A stretch of 64,000 nt of DNA from Acetobacterium woodii DSM 1030 (GCF_000247605.1 NC_016894.1:3895732-3959731); one strand, 5' to 3'; shown: positions 52,390 to 61,661, numbered from the stretch's first letter. The notes: generated by a model from the sequence alone, not told the origin. Numbers and translations: made by a program.

Positions 52390-53111
52390 ACACGCTCGCA
52401 ATCGAGCTCCGGAAAGAGAAGCGAACCGGAATAATCCCTGTCCTGCTGACGGTTGGCATCTTAGGAGCAGCCTATGCTTTTGTCAATTTCCTTGTACGGA
52501 AAGACACGCTTCTGAACCTGCCGCTGGCGCCAATGGATGTTCTGCTAACCCAACTCTACGGCATGATCATGATTTTAAATATGTTCGGCATCGTCGTCGC
52601 CACCTGCTTGATTTACAACATGGAGTTCAAGGGAAATGCCGTCAAAAAAATCTATCTGCTGCCAATGAGCGTTTCAGAAATGTACTTCTGCAAATTTCTG
52701 ATATTGACCGTACTTCTGCTCATTGCGATTGCAATTCAAAACTTGGCACTCGCACAGATCGGCATGGCCGATTTACCGCAGGGCACCTTTGAAATGAACA
52801 CATTAATATCCTTTGCAGCCTATTCCTTTATTACTGCTATGCCGGTGTTGTCCTTTATGCTGCTAGTTTCATCCCGGTTTGAGAATATGTGGGTTCCGCT
52901 TGGAGTAGGCGTTGCCGGGTTTTTAAGTGGCATGGCTTTGGCCACGTCCAAGTTGGCTTTGTTGATGATTCATCCGTTCGTCGTGATGCTGAAACCTGCC
53001 GTTGCCTTGAGTGCCCAACCGGACAGTGCAGTGATCATTGTTTCCGTGGTCGAAACGATCATTTTTCTGATTACCGGACTATGGATGGCCAAACATCTGC
53101 GTTATGAATAA
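52386..53111 (+). CDS. LanE/MutE-like ABC permease
   Basis: 241 residues with six predicted membrane spans, starting inside the ATPase gene (overlapping ATGA). KIYLLPMSVSEMYFCKFLIL is the typical intracellular loop of lantibiotic-immunity permeases (ABC-2 family, EpiE/MutE/SpaE type). It should form one half of the membrane pore with the LanG-like protein. Confidence 0.88.
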   Translation: MNTLAIELRKEKRTGIIPVLLTVGILGAAYAFVNFLVRKDTLLNLPLAPMDVLLTQLYGMIMILNMFGIVVATCLIYNMEFKGNAVKKIYLLPMSVSEMYFCKFLILTVLLLIAIAIQNLALAQIGMADLPQGTFEMNTLISFAAYSFITAMPVLSFMLLVSSRFENMWVPLGVGVAGFLSGMALATSKLALLMIHPFVVMLKPAVALSAQPDSAVIIVSVVETIIFLITGLWMAKHLRYE

Positions 53112-53126
53112 GGAGGGCGGATTAAA

Positions 53127-53891
53127 ATGAGTTTTTTAGAATTGCTTAAAATTGAATTTATGAAAGTGAAGCGTTCAAAAATTGTCCCTTTGATTTTTGT
53201 TGCCCCGTTATTGGTGGTAGCATCCGGAATTGCAAACTTGAGCAGCTATTTCACCCCGGAGTATACAAATGCGTGGCCAGCCATGTTCATTCAAAGCGCA
53301 CTGGTCTACGCCTATTATTTGCTTCCGCTGAGCATGATTGTTGTTTGTGTCATGATTGCCGGACGTGAAACGCAGAACAACGGCGTCTTAAAAATGCTAG
53401 CCTTGCCTGTCAGCCGGTATGCACTTTCGCTGGCAAAATTCTGTGTATTAATATTTTATCTTTTTATGGAAATGGTGGTCTTCTTGGCGGTGTTCGTTAT
53501 CGCCGGACTGATTGCCACAGGTGCGATGGGAATTACCGAAACGCTGCCTGTCTTGTATTTGCTTAAATGGTGTATTGGGCTATTCCTTACTATGCTTCCC
53601 AGCGTGGCAATGATGTGGGCCATTACAGTACTGTTCGAAAAGCCACTGCTTTCTGTTGGCTTGAATTTGCTGCTTGTGATTCCCGGCGTGCTGGTCGCAA
53701 ACACGCCGCTTTGGATTGCCTATCCGTACTGTTACAGCGGCTATCTGGTGTCATGCTTCCTACATGAATTTACAACCGCATCTTCTGATCCCGCCTTTTC
53801 GCTGATACCCTTCCTACCCTGCGCTGTCTTGGTTTTTGTACTGGTTTTAACGCTGGCTGTTACCCAATTCGGGAAAAAAGAAATGAGGTAA
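53127..53891 (+). CDS. LanG/MutG-like ABC permease
   Basis: 254 residues, six spans, ribosome binding site AAGGAGGG in the 15-bp gap after the LanE-like gene. ELLKIEFMKVKRSKIVPLIF at the N-terminus and NNGVLKMLALPVSRYALSLA KF in the first loop match the MutG/SpaG type ABC-2 permeases. Completes the LanFEG-like set. Confidence 0.88.
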   Translation: MSFLELLKIEFMKVKRSKIVPLIFVAPLLVVASGIANLSSYFTPEYTNAWPAMFIQSALVYAYYLLPLSMIVVCVMIAGRETQNNGVLKMLALPVSRYALSLAKFCVLIFYLFMEMVVFLAVFVIAGLIATGAMGITETLPVLYLLKWCIGLFLTMLPSVAMMWAITVLFEKPLLSVGLNLLLVIPGVLVANTPLWIAYPYCYSGYLVSCFLHEFTTASSDPAFSLIPFLPCAVLVFVLVLTLAVTQFGKKEMR

Positions 53892-53897
53892 ATTATT

Positions 53898-54194
53898 ATG
53901 GTGAATAGAAAACTGCAAAAAGTAAGCGTCGTTACGCTGATTGTCAGTGCCCTGCCACTGGCAACCTTCATTCCGGTTTTGTTAAAAATCACTTTGCTGG
54001 ATGGAACCCGTGGTATTTGGTCCGTTGCTAATATTGTTTTTGTCCTCGTGGGTCTTTGCCTTTCCATCGTATGTGTGCGAAACCGTGAGAGTCGGAGCGT
54101 TGTGAATATAGCTTCTATGATAATTAGCCTATTCTGGGTGTTGTTGATGGTTGGAATTGCCGTTCTGGCTTTGTTTTTGAATTTTCTGCAATAG
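53898..54194 (+). CDS. Small membrane protein of the LanFEG-like operon
   Basis: 98 residues with three predicted spans (VVTLIVSALPLATFIPVLLK, ANIVFVLVGLCLSIVCV, ISLFWVLLMVGIAVLALFL), six bases after the permease stop. Not recognised. Its place at the operon end suggests an accessory immunity factor. It may start at GTG 53901 or ATG 53898. Confidence 0.7.
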   Translation: MVNRKLQKVSVVTLIVSALPLATFIPVLLKITLLDGTRGIWSVANIVFVLVGLCLSIVCVRNRESRSVVNIASMIISLFWVLLMVGIAVLALFLNFLQ

Positions 54195-54204
54195 CGAGGC
54201 AGCT

Positions 54205-54360
54205 CAAAGTATGAGCGGCACCGGCCGCTGCTATGATAATGCCAGGATGGAAATACTTGCTTCATTTTCTCATAATTCAGTCAGTCCTTTTCTTTTTGTT
54301 TTACCTCATTTCCTTTCAGTTTGGGACTGCACTTTTATAACACGCCACGATAGTTTTCTC
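54205..54360. pseudogene. Two abutting IS3-type remnants
   Basis: The plus strand at about 54211-54250 reads SMSGTGRCYDNARME, the conserved OrfB motif near the catalytic Glu of IS3-family transposases. Directly after it, the reversed left end of another IS3 element (as at 49105-49255) begins. No intact gene. Confidence 0.65.
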
Positions 54361-54471
54361 CCTTCGAAAATAGCAAGTAATACGAAATCACCAGCAGTTC
54401 GCGCTCACTAAGGATGTGCTGCATTTTTTTGTATCTTCAAATCCATGTGCTTATTATATAGCCTATTAATG

Positions 54472-54500
54472 TTGACAGGGAAACAATAAGGTGATAGAAT
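54472..54500 (+). promoter_or_regulatory. Sigma-A promoter of the flavodoxin-fold gene
   Basis: TTGACA (54472-54477), 17-bp spacer, TAGAAT (54495-54500). The block TGTTGACAGGGAAACAA recurs 36 bp downstream as TGTTGACAAGGAAACAA, a direct repeat that may be an operator. Confidence 0.75.
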
Positions 54501-54551
54501 GATTATGTTGACAAGGAAACAAATAAAAATGTCACCCGAGGAGAAATTATC

Positions 54552-55190
54552 ATGAACCAACAAAGTCCCAGACAAACCGACAATAAGCCAGTAATGCAAG
54601 CAAGAAAAAGGATGAATATCATCGGAATTATCGCAAGTCAACGTAAAGCAGGCAATACTGCCTTTATCATAAACCAACTACTCGAAGGGGCGAAGAAACA
54701 AGGGGCCGAGACTGAAGCCTTCGGTTTTAGCAATCTTGATATAAAACCATGCCGGGGCTGTAATCGCTGCAAGCAGAGCAATCGGGGTTGTGTTATCAAG
54801 GATGATATGCAAAAAATTTCTGACGCGCTTGAGCATGCCGATGCCATTGTTTTAGGCTTACCGATTTATATGGGACAGATGAGCGCCCAGGGGAAGATCT
54901 TTACGGACCGGTTATATGCGCGATTTTCGCCGCGTTTCTCTCCGTTTTTCAAAGAAAACGCTGTGAAGCAAAAACTAATCCTTTCGTTTAATCAAGGGAA
55001 TCCTGATGCCAACCTGTTCAAACCGTACATTGATTATACAAAACGTATGTTTGAGATACTGGAATTTGATGTGAACGCGATCCCTGTCATTACCGGTATG
55101 CGAAATGGGCCGGCATACGAAAGAGAAGATCTGCGCACGAGCCTGAAGGATTTTGGTTCAGCGTTGGTTTTGGAAGAATCCCCAAAATAG
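54552..55190 (+). CDS. Flavodoxin-fold NAD(P)H-dependent FMN reductase
   Basis: 212 residues from ATG 54552 (GAGGAG eight bases before); an internal ATG at MNIIGI (about residue 21) would match the family start better. FMN loop IASQRKAGNTAFIINQLLE, a Cys cluster in DIKPCRGCNRCKQSNRGCVI KDDMQ typical of iron-sulfur flavoprotein-like reductases, and VLGLPIYMGQMSAQGKIFTD RLYA. Such enzymes reduce flavins, quinones or azo compounds. The direct repeat in the promoter hints at a local repressor. Confidence 0.85.
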   Translation: MNQQSPRQTDNKPVMQARKRMNIIGIIASQRKAGNTAFIINQLLEGAKKQGAETEAFGFSNLDIKPCRGCNRCKQSNRGCVIKDDMQKISDALEHADAIVLGLPIYMGQMSAQGKIFTDRLYARFSPRFSPFFKENAVKQKLILSFNQGNPDANLFKPYIDYTKRMFEILEFDVNAIPVITGMRNGPAYEREDLRTSLKDFGSALVLEESPK

Positions 55191-55222
55191 TTGGGATGAT
55201 GCTGTTGCTGATGAGAACGAAC

Positions 55223-55256
55223 AATAACTGGGGCCAAAATTGGTTCCAGTTATTTT
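55223..55256 (+). terminator. Terminator of the FMN reductase gene
   Basis: AATAACTGG (55223-55231) pairs with CCAGTTATT (55246-55254), followed by TTATCC; an inner CCAA/TTGG pair lies inside the loop. Confidence 0.85.
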
Positions 55257-55299
55257 ATCCTTCATGCAAAAAATCTGTCAGGTACTTAGTAATGATTAA

Positions 55300-56169
55300 T
55301 TAAGTTCGCTTGGACAATCTTCTCATCTGCAACGGGGACATCTTTTCATACTTTTTAAAAACTCTGCTAAAATAATTTGAATCGCAAAAACCACAACTCA
55401 TCGCTATTTCCATCATATTCTGGTCACTGATTCTTATGAGTTCAACCGCTTTATTGATTCTCAGCTTGTTAATATAATTAATTGCCGACATGCCGGTTAT
55501 TTGCTTAAATAACCGGCAGAAATGGCCTTGGCTCATTTTGGTAATATCAGCAAGCCGATCAAGCTCTATTTTCTCGGTAAAATTACGATCTATATAGCTT
55601 ATCACGTTTTTGAAACGCCGAAAATTTGCAAGCTGTGAATCTAATTCGTTTGCAGTATAGATTTTTCTTACATAACCTCTTAACAACAGGACGATAAGAT
55701 CATAGACTTGTGCTTTGATAGACAATTCAAATCCAATTTGTTTTTTAAAGTATTCGTCAATCATTCGATTAATACACACTAAAATATCGTTATCATCGCT
55801 TACCACGTTTTCAAATAATATCAGGTTTTGAGATAATGGCGTAAGAAATTGAGCCTGTATTGAATCAACTCTGTTGCTATAAATAAAGGATAAATCTATT
55901 TTGATCATATAATAAGTAAGGCTTTCACCAACGTTTTCGATATAATGTAATTCTTTGCTGTTTATGATTACAAGGTCATGGGTTCCTACTTCATTTTTTA
56001 CTGAATTACAGCGAACAACAGCGTTTCCCTCAGTAAAATAAAAAAACTGGATCTGCTCATGCCAATGGCATTCCAGAGTAGGATCATGGGTTTGGTCTTC
56101 AATCTTTTTTATTTCAATAATTAAGTTCTTATCGGACATATCGTCATAATGTGTCGCTTGATTCTCCAT
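55300..56169 (-). CDS. AraC-family transcriptional regulator
   Basis: 289 residues; GAGGTG four bases before the ATG. The N-terminal cupin-type sensing domain (ECHWHEQIQFFYFTEGNAVV RCNS) is followed by two AraC HTH motifs: IELDRLADITKMSQGHFCRL FKQITG and MEIAMSCGFCDSNYFSRVFK KY. Divergent from a MATE efflux gene and probably its activator. Confidence 0.92.
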   Translation of the reverse strand: MENQATHYDDMSDKNLIIEIKKIEDQTHDPTLECHWHEQIQFFYFTEGNAVVRCNSVKNEVGTHDLVIINSKELHYIENVGESLTYYMIKIDLSFIYSNRVDSIQAQFLTPLSQNLILFENVVSDDNDILVCINRMIDEYFKKQIGFELSIKAQVYDLIVLLLRGYVRKIYTANELDSQLANFRRFKNVISYIDRNFTEKIELDRLADITKMSQGHFCRLFKQITGMSAINYINKLRINKAVELIRISDQNMMEIAMSCGFCDSNYFSRVFKKYEKMSPLQMRRLSKRT

Positions 56170-56310
56170 TTTTCACCTCAAATATTTGGATAATGCTAAA
56201 ATCAATTAATATCGTTCATGAAAAAGTCTATAAATTAAAATATAATAAACATATATCAATTTATTATATCAAAATAATGCTAATATTTCAAAAGAAAGGG
56301 ATCATCGTTT

Positions 56311-57777
56311 ATGGAGAATAATCAAGGAAGCCAAGTCCAACCTTCTAAAGAAGCCGATATTCCGCCTGAAAAAATTTTACATCCAAAAAACCCACAGAAT
56401 TTTTTAGGAACGGATGGCATTACAAAGTTAATTTTACAATACTCCATTCCCTCTATTATCGGATTGCTGGTAAATGCTCTTTACAATATTGTCGATCAGA
56501 TTTTTATTGGGATAGGCATCGGGTATTTAGGCATCGCCGCCGCCAATGTGGCGCAGCCATTAACAACTTTGAGTATAGCTTTTGCATTACTCTTTGGTGT
56601 CGGCGGAGCCACAAACTATAGCCTTTTTCTTGGCAAAGGGAATACTAAAAGGGCCAACCAGCTTGCAGGCAATGGAATAATTTTTCTTATCCTTTCCGGG
56701 ACGGTACTGGGATTTGGAACCTTAATTTTTTTAAAACCTACGCTCTACCTGCTCGGCGCAACTGATCTTGTGATGCCTTATGCGATCCCTTATACCGCGC
56801 TTATAGCAATTGGGTTACCATTTTTGACATTTACCCACGGGGCTTGTACTTATATACGAGCGGATGGAAGTCCAACTTATTCAATGGTCGTTCAGCTGAT
56901 TGGCTCCGTCTTTAATTTAATCTTTGATCCGGTTTTTTTGTTTGCCTGCCATATGGGCATATTGGGAATAGCGCTTGCGACCGCTTTGAGCCAGATATTG
57001 ACGGCAGCAATCTCGGTGCATTATTTGATCAAAAAAAGGCGTTTAATGTCTTTTGGTAAAAAAGACATGTTGCCAACCACTAACTGTCTTAAACCAATCA
57101 GCGCAATCGGTTTTGGTGTTTTTATCAACCAAATTGCAGGTGCAGCCGTCCTGATTGTTCTGAATGACGTCCTGCGTCATTATGGTGCGGCAAGTACATA
57201 CGGGAGCGAAATCCCAATTGCCGCTGCTGGCGTAGCTTCAAAAGTATTTATATTATACCAGGCGTTTACAATCGGTATCGTTCAGGGCTTCCAACCTGTT
57301 TTAGCCTATAACTATGGTGCGAGACTGTATGATAGAGTGAAGCAAATTTATCAAGTATCATTATCACTATCTTCGCTTTTTTCGATTGTAACTTTTTTGC
57401 TGTGCATGATATTTCCTGGGCAGATCAGTAGTTTATTTGGAACTAAAAATGTAGCCTTTTATGCTTTTACGACAAGATTTTTACGGATCTACATGTTACT
57501 TACATTTGCGAATGGAATCCAGCCGATCGTCTACAATATCCTCAACTCAATAGGCAAAGTGAAAAGCGGTATGATTGCAACGCTGTCCAGGCAGATTTTA
57601 TTTGCAATTCCATTGCTCATCTTGTTGCCGGCGTTATTCGGCCTTGAAGGTGCTTTGTGGGCTGTCCCTATCGCTGACTTTTTGGCTGCAATACTATCCA
57701 TAATATTATTTGCCCGTGAAATGAAGGAAATAAACAAACTTATCTTAAAGAGTAGCGAAAATACCGCCTCTGGCTGA
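56311..57777 (+). CDS. MATE-family multidrug/Na+ efflux transporter
   Basis: 488 residues with 12 membrane spans; AAAGGGA before the ATG. After a soluble N-terminus come LILQYSIPSIIGLLVNALYN IVDQIFIG and the second-half repeat (IGFGVFINQIAGAAVLIVLN), the MATE layout of DinF/NorM-like exporters. Extrudes cationic drugs or metabolites by Na+/H+ antiport. Divergent AraC gene upstream; strong terminator downstream. Confidence 0.93.
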   Translation: MENNQGSQVQPSKEADIPPEKILHPKNPQNFLGTDGITKLILQYSIPSIIGLLVNALYNIVDQIFIGIGIGYLGIAAANVAQPLTTLSIAFALLFGVGGATNYSLFLGKGNTKRANQLAGNGIIFLILSGTVLGFGTLIFLKPTLYLLGATDLVMPYAIPYTALIAIGLPFLTFTHGACTYIRADGSPTYSMVVQLIGSVFNLIFDPVFLFACHMGILGIALATALSQILTAAISVHYLIKKRRLMSFGKKDMLPTTNCLKPISAIGFGVFINQIAGAAVLIVLNDVLRHYGAASTYGSEIPIAAAGVASKVFILYQAFTIGIVQGFQPVLAYNYGARLYDRVKQIYQVSLSLSSLFSIVTFLLCMIFPGQISSLFGTKNVAFYAFTTRFLRIYMLLTFANGIQPIVYNILNSIGKVKSGMIATLSRQILFAIPLLILLPALFGLEGALWAVPIADFLAAILSIILFAREMKEINKLILKSSENTASG

Positions 57778-57919
57778 AGAATTAATAACCTAATTTAAAA
57801 AGAAAAGCGTTACCCGGCCAACAAAAAAACATCCACTGTCCAAATATAGGTGATAGCGCTGCACCAGACAGCATTGGGCGTTCAGGATTAAATTGTTCGT
57901 AAGAATATTTCTGCATCAA
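57778..57919. other. Short intergenic region
   Basis: No gene seen between the MATE stop and the bidirectional terminator. Confidence 0.4.
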
Positions 57920-57951
57920 AAAGGCTGAAAGTTGATCAACTTTCAGCCTTT
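57920..57951. terminator. Bidirectional terminator between MATE and DUF4386 genes
   Basis: A 16-bp perfect inverted repeat without spacer (AAAGGCTGAAAGTTGA / TCAACTTTCAGCCTTT), with A and T runs on both sides, between two convergent genes. Confidence 0.92.
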
Positions 57952-57957
57952 ATATTA

Positions 57958-58617
57958 TCACAGACGGATAGTATTTACAGAGCGCTTCCTAAATAATAGA
58001 TAAAAACCAAGATAGATTTCGTTTGTAATAATAAATATACCTGGGACCATTTTTATCTCAGGAACAAACATCGCGAAGAAGACTCCAATCAAAGAAAGCA
58101 ATCCCCATATGGCAATGTATCTTGGTAAAAATCTTGTCATATATAGCATGGAATATAATAAAATGCCCCCTGATATAAAGACGACGGGATATACATACGC
58201 CCAAAAGATGGTTCGGTAAGATAATAAATGCACCAATAACTCATTTTGCTGATTGACACTTTGATTTAAATTGTTTGTATACAGGAAAGTTAGTATTGGC
58301 AGCAATGAGACTCCAATACACAAAATTCCTTCGAGACTTTTAAAAAAGAGATACCCTTTTGACATGGCTGGTTTCATCCTTCTTAATAGCATATAAAAAC
58401 TTATCACAATCGCTAAAACACCCAAAGCATTGATTAATTCTAATATTGTCGCAATAACAAGCGTACTGAAATTGTTTTCTAATGATTGCAAAAGGTTTTC
58501 TTTTCCGATGATTTTGTCGAGAAGTAACCCTCCTCCGATACTGGTAATCATACAAATCAAATACATCGTTCCCGCAATAATTTCATAATAACGATTGTTT
58601 CTTTTATTCTCCCTCAT
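57958..58617 (-). CDS. DUF4386 membrane protein
   Basis: 219 residues with six spans. YYEIIAGTMYLICMITSIGG GLLLDKIIG, LVIATILELINALGVLAIVI SFYMLLR and RYIAIWGLLSLIGVFFAMF fit DUF4386, integral membrane proteins of unknown function. Divergent from a TetR gene, with perfect operators between the two, so it is repressed by that regulator and probably induced by a membrane-active or toxic compound (inference). Confidence 0.85.
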   Translation of the reverse strand: MRENKRNNRYYEIIAGTMYLICMITSIGGGLLLDKIIGKENLLQSLENNFSTLVIATILELINALGVLAIVISFYMLLRRMKPAMSKGYLFFKSLEGILCIGVSLLPILTFLYTNNLNQSVNQQNELLVHLLSYRTIFWAYVYPVVFISGGILLYSMLYMTRFLPRYIAIWGLLSLIGVFFAMFVPEIKMVPGIFIITNEIYLGFYLLFRKRSVNTIRL

Positions 58618-58663
58618 CTTTTTCCACTCCTATTTCTTGGTATTTAAATGATTATATGTTACA

Positions 58664-58718
58664 CTATACTATACGGTACAGTATATGTCAACAAATACTA
58701 TACCGTATAGTATAGTAT
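58664..58718. promoter_or_regulatory. Paired TetR operators in a divergent promoter
   Basis: ATACTATAC-C-GTATAGTAT (58695-58713) is a perfect 9-bp-arm palindrome. A related site (CTATACTATACGGTACAGTA) lies about 30 bp upstream at 58664-58684. Both lie between the divergent DUF4386 and TetR genes. Confidence 0.85.
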
Positions 58719-58732
58719 TTTCGGAGGCTGAT

Positions 58733-59344
58733 ATGTACAGCAAAGGTAAAACAAAATCACCAGATAAAAGGAAAAATATCTTAGAAAGTGCGATTCGTAT
58801 TTTTAGCGAAAAGGGCTTTGATGGCGCTAGCATGGATAAAATTGCAGAAGAGGCAAAAGTGTCTAAAATTACGATCTATAAACATTTTCAGAATAAAGAA
58901 ACTTTATTTATGGCTATGGTTGCAGAATACTTGAATGAAAATCAAAATATGAAGCCCATCACTTATTCCAACGAGCAATCGCTAGAAACGCAGCTATCCG
59001 CTTTTATACAGGCGGAACTTTTCAGAGTGGTGGATTCAAGGCAACGTGGACTATCAAAACTTTTAACGTCCGTCTATTTATATAATCCAGATTTAGTTAA
59101 GGACACCATGCAGCAACATCCATTTTTCAAGGACTTTACAACATGGCTTAATGAGGCCCGAAGTGATGGGAAGCTCGATTATACTTCGGAATTTTTAACG
59201 GCTCAAATTTTTTATGGTTTAATTCAGGGGTGCTTAACATGGAATGCCTTATTTACCGATGGTGCTTCTTTAGTGCAAAGTGATCTAATCATTAAGGAAA
59301 TCATTGCGACATTCCTTGCGCGTTATGGCACTGGAAATATGTAA
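58733..59344 (+). CDS. TetR/AcrR-family regulator
   Basis: Start MYSKGKTKSPDKRKNILESA at 58733, five bases after GGAGG; a longer frame from 58685 reads the operator and is rejected. About 203 residues. HTH: GFDGASMDKIAEEAKVSKIT IYKHFQNKETLFMAM. The C-terminus is the AcrR type. It is divergent from the DUF4386 gene, with shared operators, so it is the likely autoregulated repressor of both. Confidence 0.92.
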   Translation: MYSKGKTKSPDKRKNILESAIRIFSEKGFDGASMDKIAEEAKVSKITIYKHFQNKETLFMAMVAEYLNENQNMKPITYSNEQSLETQLSAFIQAELFRVVDSRQRGLSKLLTSVYLYNPDLVKDTMQQHPFFKDFTTWLNEARSDGKLDYTSEFLTAQIFYGLIQGCLTWNALFTDGASLVQSDLIIKEIIATFLARYGTGNM

Positions 59345-59457
59345 GGAAGATAGGAACTGGTTGCATAGCCGATCGGCGAAAGCCATAAAGCGGCCTCCAT
59401 TGATGCCGATATCGTGATGCAGGCCATTAACGATACCGAGCTTTAGGGGGTCTGATT
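59345..59457 (+). pseudogene. Unassigned C-terminal fragment
   Basis: A frame reads PIGESHKAASIDADIVMQAI NDTEL and a stop, with an in-frame TAG just before it. It looks like a gene tail carried with its own terminator; family not recognised. Confidence 0.35.
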
Positions 59458-59481
59458 AAAAGCAGGGAAACCTGCTTTTTT
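59458..59481 (+). terminator. Rho-independent terminator
   Basis: AAAAGCAGG (59458-59466), GAAA loop, CCTGCTTTT (59471-59479), then T-rich DNA. Confidence 0.9.
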
Positions 59482-59589
59482 AGATCTTTTAATTTGCTCC
59501 GTCAGGATCGCTGTTTATTTAATCTGCTTCAAGGGCTAGTTGAATGATTTGTCATCAACTGTCTATATTCATGCCTAACGTGAAGTTGT

Positions 59590-60129
59590 CTAAAAGCTCT
59601 CACCCAGTTTACGCGCCTCTGTCAGAGCAGGATTACCTATAATGTCGCCCTTATTGGATACCCCAGGAACCGTTATTACTCCCGCATTCCTAAGAGAAAA
59701 ATAGCTAAGGACAGAATTATACATGGTTTGTACAGAGTCAAAAACGATCGGTATCGTATCCGCGCAAACAGCTAATAGCACTAGCTCTTTAACTTTGAAA
59801 GTATTACGTATGGGATTGTGCAGGCGATCGATTATGCACTTCAATTGGGAACTGATTCCATAAAAATAAATCGGCGTGGCTATTACGATAACATCGGCAT
59901 CGGCAAGATTCTCATAGATTTCTTGCATGTCATCTTTCTGTACGCAATTATGCTCACTATCTTTGTAGCAAAAATCGCAACCAATGCAACCATTGACCTT
60001 TTTCCCTATTACAGAAATTACTTCAACGCTGTTTTTCTGTTTATCGACCCCATCAATAAATGAATTTGCAAGGATTGCGGTATTACCGTTTTTTCGTGGA
60101 CTGCCTATCAACACTACAATTTTTGACAT
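59590..60129 (-). CDS. Flavodoxin-fold NADPH-dependent FMN reductase
   Basis: 179 residues. VVLIGSPRKNGNTAILANSF is the FMN phosphate loop, followed by a Cys cluster (CIGCDFCYKDSEHNCVQKDD M) and VIATPIYFYGISSQLKCIID RL. Similar to the reductase at 54552 but a separate gene. Probably reduces flavin, quinone or nitro compounds. GAGGTA-type site before the ATG. Confidence 0.9.
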   Translation of the reverse strand: MSKIVVLIGSPRKNGNTAILANSFIDGVDKQKNSVEVISVIGKKVNGCIGCDFCYKDSEHNCVQKDDMQEIYENLADADVIVIATPIYFYGISSQLKCIIDRLHNPIRNTFKVKELVLLAVCADTIPIVFDSVQTMYNSVLSYFSLRNAGVITVPGVSNKGDIIGNPALTEARKLGESF

Positions 60130-60306
60130 TATTATCTACCTCCATTAATTTTGTTTATTGTATGGTGATTTATCGGCACTAAAACGAGTGTCACATACTA
60201 ACTGAAATGTCAACTCTTTAAGAATGTTATGTAAGATACTGCTATCTGTTTTCCGACTACGAAGCGATATCGAAACGCTTCAATGTCGTTTGCACATTTC
60301 TCAACT
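60130..60306. other. Intergenic region
   Basis: About 180 bp without a supported gene or clear signal. Confidence 0.4.
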
Positions 60307-60696
60307 CTATTTAATGGGCACCCAAAGTTCATATTCACCCGATATATCATGCAAATAATATTCAAAATAAAAACCATGTTGCTCATCAACCTCGTATCCT
60401 AAATTTGGAATAACTTTATAAAAAAATTCTGTCCATGCATCTACTAGATTTGTTCCGGAAGGAATTTCTGCAACAAGATATTTTGCTGACGGAATATATT
60501 TTATTTCAGCACCTTCTGGAGCAACGGTCTTTTCTCCGACCGCTCTACCAAGAAGATAGAAAAAACTTTTATGTCCCTCTGTGTACCATTCAAGACCATA
60601 GTAACCTTTTCCACAAATCGGTAATTGTTTCAATATACTATCATATCCATTGTTTTCAAACTTCGCATATAGTTTTGAAATATGGATTGTCAACAC
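60307..60696 (-). pseudogene. GyrI-like effector-binding domain, truncated at its 5' end by IS sequence
   Basis: About 125 codons read KQLPICGKGYYGLEWYTEGH KSFFYLLGRA and end EYYLHDISGEYELWVPIK, a GyrI/SbmC-like small-molecule-binding domain that normally sits behind an AraC or MerR HTH. Its first codons lie inside the end of the IS copy at 60683-61438, so the DNA-binding half has been cut away. No ribosome binding site of its own. Confidence 0.75.
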
Positions 60697-61438
60697 TTTT
60701 TTAGACAGATTTTTTGTGGGCTAATTTTCGATAGGCATCTGGTGTGAGATACCCCAATGACGAGTGTATTCGAATGTTGTTGTACCAGTTGACATAATCA
60801 GAAAGCATGAGCTTTAAATAATCCAATCTGTCAAATGCGTATTGGTTAGCGAATTCTGTCTTGAAGACTTTAAAAGCGCTTTCAGCAACAGCATTGTCAT
60901 AAGGGCAGCCTTTGTTGCTCAAGGAACGTTTGATATTAAAGGTTTCAATAACACCGTCAATCACATTATTTTTAAATTCACTTCCCCGGTCAGTATGGAA
61001 AATTGAAATCTGATCCAACCCATATCTGATCCTTGCAAAAGCTTCATAAACCAGCTGTGCGGTTTTGTTTGGCCCGGCGCTGTATCCGATAATTTCCCGA
61101 TTGTAAAGATCGATAATCAGGCAGACATAATGCCATTTTCCGCCCACTCGAACATAAGTCAGATCACTGACAGCCACTTCCAGTGGTGCCCGGCCATTAA
61201 ATTCCCGGTTCACTTCATTGGGGACTGGTTCTGATTAACCGGTTGTTTATGCACTTTGTATTGGGCGACGATCTAATTCAAACCAGACCATTCTCCCGCA
61301 TAATGCGACCAATCCGTCTTCGGGAAGCAACAATCCCTTTGGCTTCAAGTTGATGTTTGATTTGACAGGTCTCCTTTATTTATTGTTTTTATTTTACCTG
61401 CTCACAATTTTATTGTCCTGTTTATTGTAACCTACCCA
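60683..61438 (-). mobile_element. Internally deleted copy of the IS at 1205-2420
   Basis: Both ends of the IS3-type element are present (TGGATTGTCAACAC at 60683 and TTACCTACCCA-type end at 61438), but about 455 bp are missing. The left end up to the OrfA ribosome binding site is joined directly to codons in the N-terminal part of OrfB. No 3-bp direct repeat is visible (ATA versus AAG), so the flanks have changed. Non-autonomous. Confidence 0.9.
60701..61213 (-). pseudogene. OrfB remnant of the deleted IS copy
   Basis: 170 codons nearly identical to the DDE core of the OrfB at 1608-2402 (VSDLTYV, HTDRGSEF, AVAESAFKVFKTE). Upstream of 61213 the frame contains a TGA and a 1-base deletion. OrfA and the OrfB start are absent. 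Confidence 0.9.
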
Positions 61439-61581
61439 AAGCTCCTTTGCCATATGAAAGATGGCATATCCATCTAAATCCACATGGTGCTAGAATAAAA
61501 ATAGTACAAATCGAAATCAAAAAATCCAAAATTAATAAAAACATGGTACGATAAAATAATCGTACTGCCAAACTAAAATTA

Positions 61582-61626
61582 GGGCAAAAATCGAGCGGTT
61601 TTTAGCCTAATTTTTGCCCGTTTTTT
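61582..61626 (+). terminator. Terminator-like hairpin
   Basis: GGGCAAAAAT (61582-61591) pairs with ATTTTTGCCC (61610-61619), followed by GTTTTTTGC. Confidence 0.8.
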
Positions 61627-61661
61627 GCTCATAAAACATAACATATCGTTGTCGTAACGCC

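Noticed and set aside
49000-54500. A lantibiotic precursor or maturation gene next to the LanFEG-like transporter
   Set aside because: Both strands were read for Cys/Ser/Thr-rich small frames with a ribosome binding site and for LanBC/LanM motifs; none was found.
54408-54677. An 89-codon minus-strand frame
   Set aside because: It overlaps the promoter and start of the FMN reductase gene, with no ribosome binding site or recognisable motif.
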